From CAYGAM01 sp964347915 (lineage in GTDB: Archaea; Thermoproteota; Nitrososphaeria; Nitrososphaerales; Nitrosopumilaceae): DNA of 6,096 bases. Below the pieces are notes generated by a model. The model was given only the letters and a program-made list of their open reading frames with translations, had not been told where the DNA came from and did not search any database. Positions within the stretch are counted from its first letter, which is position 1. Every line of letters begins with the position of its first letter. Positions 4,131 through 6,096 of this stretch are shown here, piece by piece. The translations under genes were made by a program, and so were the position numbers. Location: positions 1 through 6,096 of the forward strand of contig CAYGAM010000109.1 of assembly GCA_964347915.1 (NCBI GenBank). Reading direction: 5' to 3'.

Positions 4131-5654
4131 ATGAACTATGCCAATTCTATATACTTGAATAAGATAGTCTTGCCTGCACTGCTAGTACTTGCCGCAGGAA
4201 TCATAATGCAGCCTGCATACTCTCAGTTTCAGCAGGGAGGGGTCGATCACCCAGGAGACTGGTATGTAGGAGAAGGGCTCAAGCATGGCGATCTGTTCTC
4301 GTACAGAATGTGCTTTGAGGCGTACAAGGAATGCAGAGACTTTGAGATGGACATGTGGATACAGGGCGACGCTGAAGGCAAGCAGGACACGTGGCTGGCT
4401 CAGGTCGTAGTATACGACGGCAACCGGGTAATAAAGGGACACATGGACATTGCCAAGGTGTCGTCGCAGCCGACTGGAGGATCAGAAGATCTTGACCTGT
4501 ACCGAAGTTCGTTCAAGTCGTCAATTGTGTGGCTGTCCTCGTTTGCCAACCAGCTGGAACCCAAGCAGTTTAGCGCCGTATCCTGGGGCAAGATAGGAAA
4601 CATCGGCGGCGAGCAGATTCTTCCAATGGAGATACTGGAACGAGGGCTGACTGTGGAAGCCCGGACCTTTGAAGAGGTAATTCAGGTAGGCTGGAGAACC
4701 GGAGGCTACACAAGCAAAGTATACGTAGTGGACGAATTCCCGTTCCCGATTCAGGCGGAGACATGGCAGCATGTGTCAGAGGGCATACCGCCGCCAGAGT
4801 ACAGGTTTGAGCTTTTGGATTACCAGGAAAACGTGCAGGAGAATCCGTTTGCGGATATAGAGGCCACTGCCAGCGAATTCAGCGAAGGCTGTCCGACAAT
4901 AGGCGGCCTTGACAACACCATCAAGCGGACAACGGTGGACGGCAAGTACTCAATTCACATATTTTATGCTCCGGAGATTCCAATAAAGGACTGTCCCATG
5001 ACCTGGCAGATCCAGTTTCTTAACAAGTTTGACGAAACAGAATTTCACACTCTGGTGCACTATGACCTGCTGGCAGTAGACGAGAATCAGGTCCCAATAC
5101 GCTCCATAGCCCAGGACGAAAGAAGAAACTTTTTGTACTCTCCGTCAGGACTGGCAAAGTTTGATATCATAGTAAGGGAGGGTCCGGGCACTGCAAATTA
5201 TGCCATTGTGGTATATGGCAAGGCGCCCGAGAACGTAGTTCCGAATGTAGCTCAGGAGCAGGACTTTTTGTACGTTGATCTTCAAGTTGACGAGATTGAG
5301 GGAGTCAGCAAGCCTGCCGTCCCAGGACCTGCTGACGCAGCTCCGAGCGGCGATTCTGACGGCGTCAGTCCCCCTGCCGCCGCGCCGCCAATACCAGAGT
5401 GGATAAAGGGAACGGCAAATCTGTGGAGCGGAGACGAGAGCATATCCGACGATACCTTCATCAACGCAGTACAGTTTCTTGTACAGGACGGAGTCATAGT
5501 GGTGCCGGACACGGAGCGGTCAGACGACGCATCATCAGCCGTTCCTGTATGGTTCAAGGGCACTACGCAGTTGTGGGCAAGCGGTACAACATCAGACGCT
5601 GAATTCATCAATGCAATCCAGTTTCTTATACGCGAAGGCGTCATCGTACTCTGA
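4131..5654 (+). CDS. Secreted protein with two C-terminal W-K-W/FL repeat modules
   Basis: The 507-aa product begins with a signal peptide: a basic residue (K11), a hydrophobic core IVLPALLVLAAGIIM (12-26) and likely cleavage after AYS (31). It should be exported. The body (about 32-385) is beta-rich; four cysteines (C61, C68, C254, C288) could form two disulfides. Residues 292-365 resemble a beta-sandwich, tentatively. A Pro/Ala/Ser linker (394-420) leads to two repeats, IPEWIKGTANLW…FINAVQFLVQDGVIVVP (421-459) and VPVWFKGTTQLW…FINAIQFLIREGVIVL (471-507), ending the protein. I recall this module from thaumarchaeal exported proteins; its ligand is unknown to me. No catalytic motif or C-terminal membrane anchor is seen. 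Coordinates use the longest ATG frame. A TTG at 4155 gives a compact MNKIVLP signal peptide and fits the TATA-like box better, so the true start may be 4155. Confidence 0.85.
   Translation: MNYANSIYLNKIVLPALLVLAAGIIMQPAYSQFQQGGVDHPGDWYVGEGLKHGDLFSYRMCFEAYKECRDFEMDMWIQGDAEGKQDTWLAQVVVYDGNRVIKGHMDIAKVSSQPTGGSEDLDLYRSSFKSSIVWLSSFANQLEPKQFSAVSWGKIGNIGGEQILPMEILERGLTVEARTFEEVIQVGWRTGGYTSKVYVVDEFPFPIQAETWQHVSEGIPPPEYRFELLDYQENVQENPFADIEATASEFSEGCPTIGGLDNTIKRTTVDGKYSIHIFYAPEIPIKDCPMTWQIQFLNKFDETEFHTLVHYDLLAVDENQVPIRSIAQDERRNFLYSPSGLAKFDIIVREGPGTANYAIVVYGKAPENVVPNVAQEQDFLYVDLQVDEIEGVSKPAVPGPADAAPSGDSDGVSPPAAAPPIPEWIKGTANLWSGDESISDDTFINAVQFLVQDGVIVVPDTERSDDASSAVPVWFKGTTQLWASGTTSDAEFINAIQFLIREGVIVL
5391..5507 (+). 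repeat. Protein repeat module 1 of the secreted protein
   Basis: This encodes residues 421-459: P-x-W-I-K…LW…DDTFINAVQFL…GVIVVP. It has one more residue between the second Trp and the Phe than module 2. DNA identity is highest across the FINA-x-QFL segment. Confidence 0.8.
5541..5651 (+). repeat. Protein repeat module 2 of the secreted protein
   Basis: This encodes residues 471-507: P-x-W-F-K…LW…DAEFINAIQFL…GVIVL, and the stop codon follows at once. The two modules are clearly homologous but diverged, so the duplication is not recent. Confidence 0.8.
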
Positions 5655-5663
5655 GATTCTTTT

Positions 5664-5690
5664 GGCATTGATGCTGCCCAGCATTGAGCC
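5664..5690 (+). terminator. Hairpin just after the secreted-protein gene, possible terminator
   Basis: GGC-(A)-TTGATGCTG pairs with CAGCATTGAGCC to give about 12 bp with one bulged A, two G-U pairs and a tiny loop. It starts 9 nt after the stop codon. The following sequence is only moderately T-rich, so it could instead be a 3'-end stability element. Confidence 0.4.
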
Positions 5691-5742
5691 TCTGTACGCT
5701 TAAAGCCCGCCTGCACAACCCAATGAATCTTGCATGCGATCG

Positions 5743-5750
5743 TTTAAACT
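5743..5750 (+). promoter_or_regulatory. TATA-like box of the TPR gene
   Basis: TTTAAACT starts 31 nt before the ATG at 5774, again leaderless spacing. It matches the box at 4123-4130. Confidence 0.55.
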
Positions 5751-5773
5751 AGAATGCATTCTGCCATTCTGTC

Positions 5774-6096
5774 ATGGTTGGAGGAATGTATCCCAAGCGC
5801 CGCCTAAGAAGCCTTATCAAAAAGGGCGAGTACCTTCAGGCAGTGGAGTTTGGGCGCAGCCTGGAATCCAAATTTGCGGACGATGCCGACTATCATTTTA
5901 TCATGGGCAGCATCTTTTACATTCTGGAGGATGCAAAAAAGGCGCTGGCGTACTTTGACAGATCGCTTGCCCTAAACGACAAGGACACAGAGACCTGGCT
6001 TCTCAAAGGCAACATACACCTGTTTCTGCAGGATAAGAACGAAGTTTTGGAGTGCTGCAATCGAATTCTTGATATCGACCACGACAACAACGATGC
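5774..6096 (+). CDS. TPR-repeat protein, N-terminal part (3' end outside window)
   Basis: The frame MVGGMYPKRRLRSLIKKGEY… is open to the window end, giving 107 residues with no stop. Three tetratricopeptide units fall in perfect 34-residue register: about 4-37, 38-71 and 72-105. Canonical positions are visible: G45 and G79 at position 8, A23 and A57 at position 20, F61 at position 24, and W75 at position 4. TPRs form a helical superhelix that holds protein partners; the partner is unknown. No signal peptide is present, so it is probably cytoplasmic. The ATG at 5774 is preferred because of the TATA-like box 31 nt upstream. A second in-frame ATG at 5786 has GGAGG only 1-2 nt before it, too close to act as an SD. 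A catalytic or membrane domain could follow beyond the window. Confidence 0.85.
   Translation, partial: MVGGMYPKRRLRSLIKKGEYLQAVEFGRSLESKFADDADYHFIMGSIFYILEDAKKALAYFDRSLALNDKDTETWLLKGNIHLFLQDKNEVLECCNRILDIDHDNND

Noticed and set aside
5282..5716. 144-aa minus-strand open frame opposite the end of the secreted-protein gene
   Set aside because: It is antisense to a clear coding repeat region and Ser/Thr-rich, with no promoter.
5734..5958. 74-aa plus-strand open frame overlapping the TPR gene
   Set aside because: It is in a different frame from the TPR-encoding sequence, which shows a perfect 34-residue repeat register.

Overview
The window reads as a stretch of a thaumarchaeal (ammonia-oxidising-lineage, Nitrosopumilales/Cenarchaeum-like) chromosome. 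Three things point there. The ribosomal protein L10e/L16 has the thaumarchaeal-style start MHGANYRKSNGQPYTR. The secreted protein ends in two copies of a W-x-K…W…D-x-x-F…FL…G-V-I module that I recall as widespread in thaumarchaeal exported proteins. Most genes also look leaderless, with a TATA-like box starting 28-32 nt before the start codon and no Shine-Dalgarno (SD) sequence. G+C is about half by eye, so a low-GC open-ocean Nitrosopumilus is less likely than a higher-GC relative; I cannot name the species.

Layout, left to right. (1) 2-301, plus: the 3' end of an unrecognised CxxC-containing protein. (2) 302-533: a 232-bp convergent gap with a T8 tract and a small palindrome, no clear gene. 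(3) 534-2546, minus: sucC-sucD, the two subunits of an ADP/GDP-forming succinyl-CoA synthetase, stop and start abutting. sucC looks leaderless with a TTG start, while sucD has an internal GGAGG site. (4) 2588-2917, minus: a 109-aa unknown with its own promoter. (5) 2918-3016: a 99-bp divergent promoter region with a palindrome midway between the two TATA-like boxes. (6) 3017-3286, plus: an 89-aa helical unknown, ending 17 bp from (7) rpl10e, 3304-3801, minus. (8) 3802-4130: a 329-bp divergent intergenic region carrying an exact 29-bp direct repeat, a flanking 13-bp repeat and several hairpins. (9) 4131-5654, plus: a secreted repeat-containing protein, followed by a hairpin. (10) 5774 to the end, plus: the N-terminal part of a TPR protein.

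Functionally, SucCD interconverts succinyl-CoA and succinate at the junction of the TCA-type pathway and the thaumarchaeal 3-hydroxypropionate/4-hydroxybutyrate carbon-fixation cycle. L10e is a core 50S protein. The other genes are probably separate transcription units: nearly each has its own TATA-like box, and only sucC-sucD is a convincing operon. I see no mobile element, defence system or convincing RNA gene. The most unusual part is the repeat-bearing region upstream of rpl10e.
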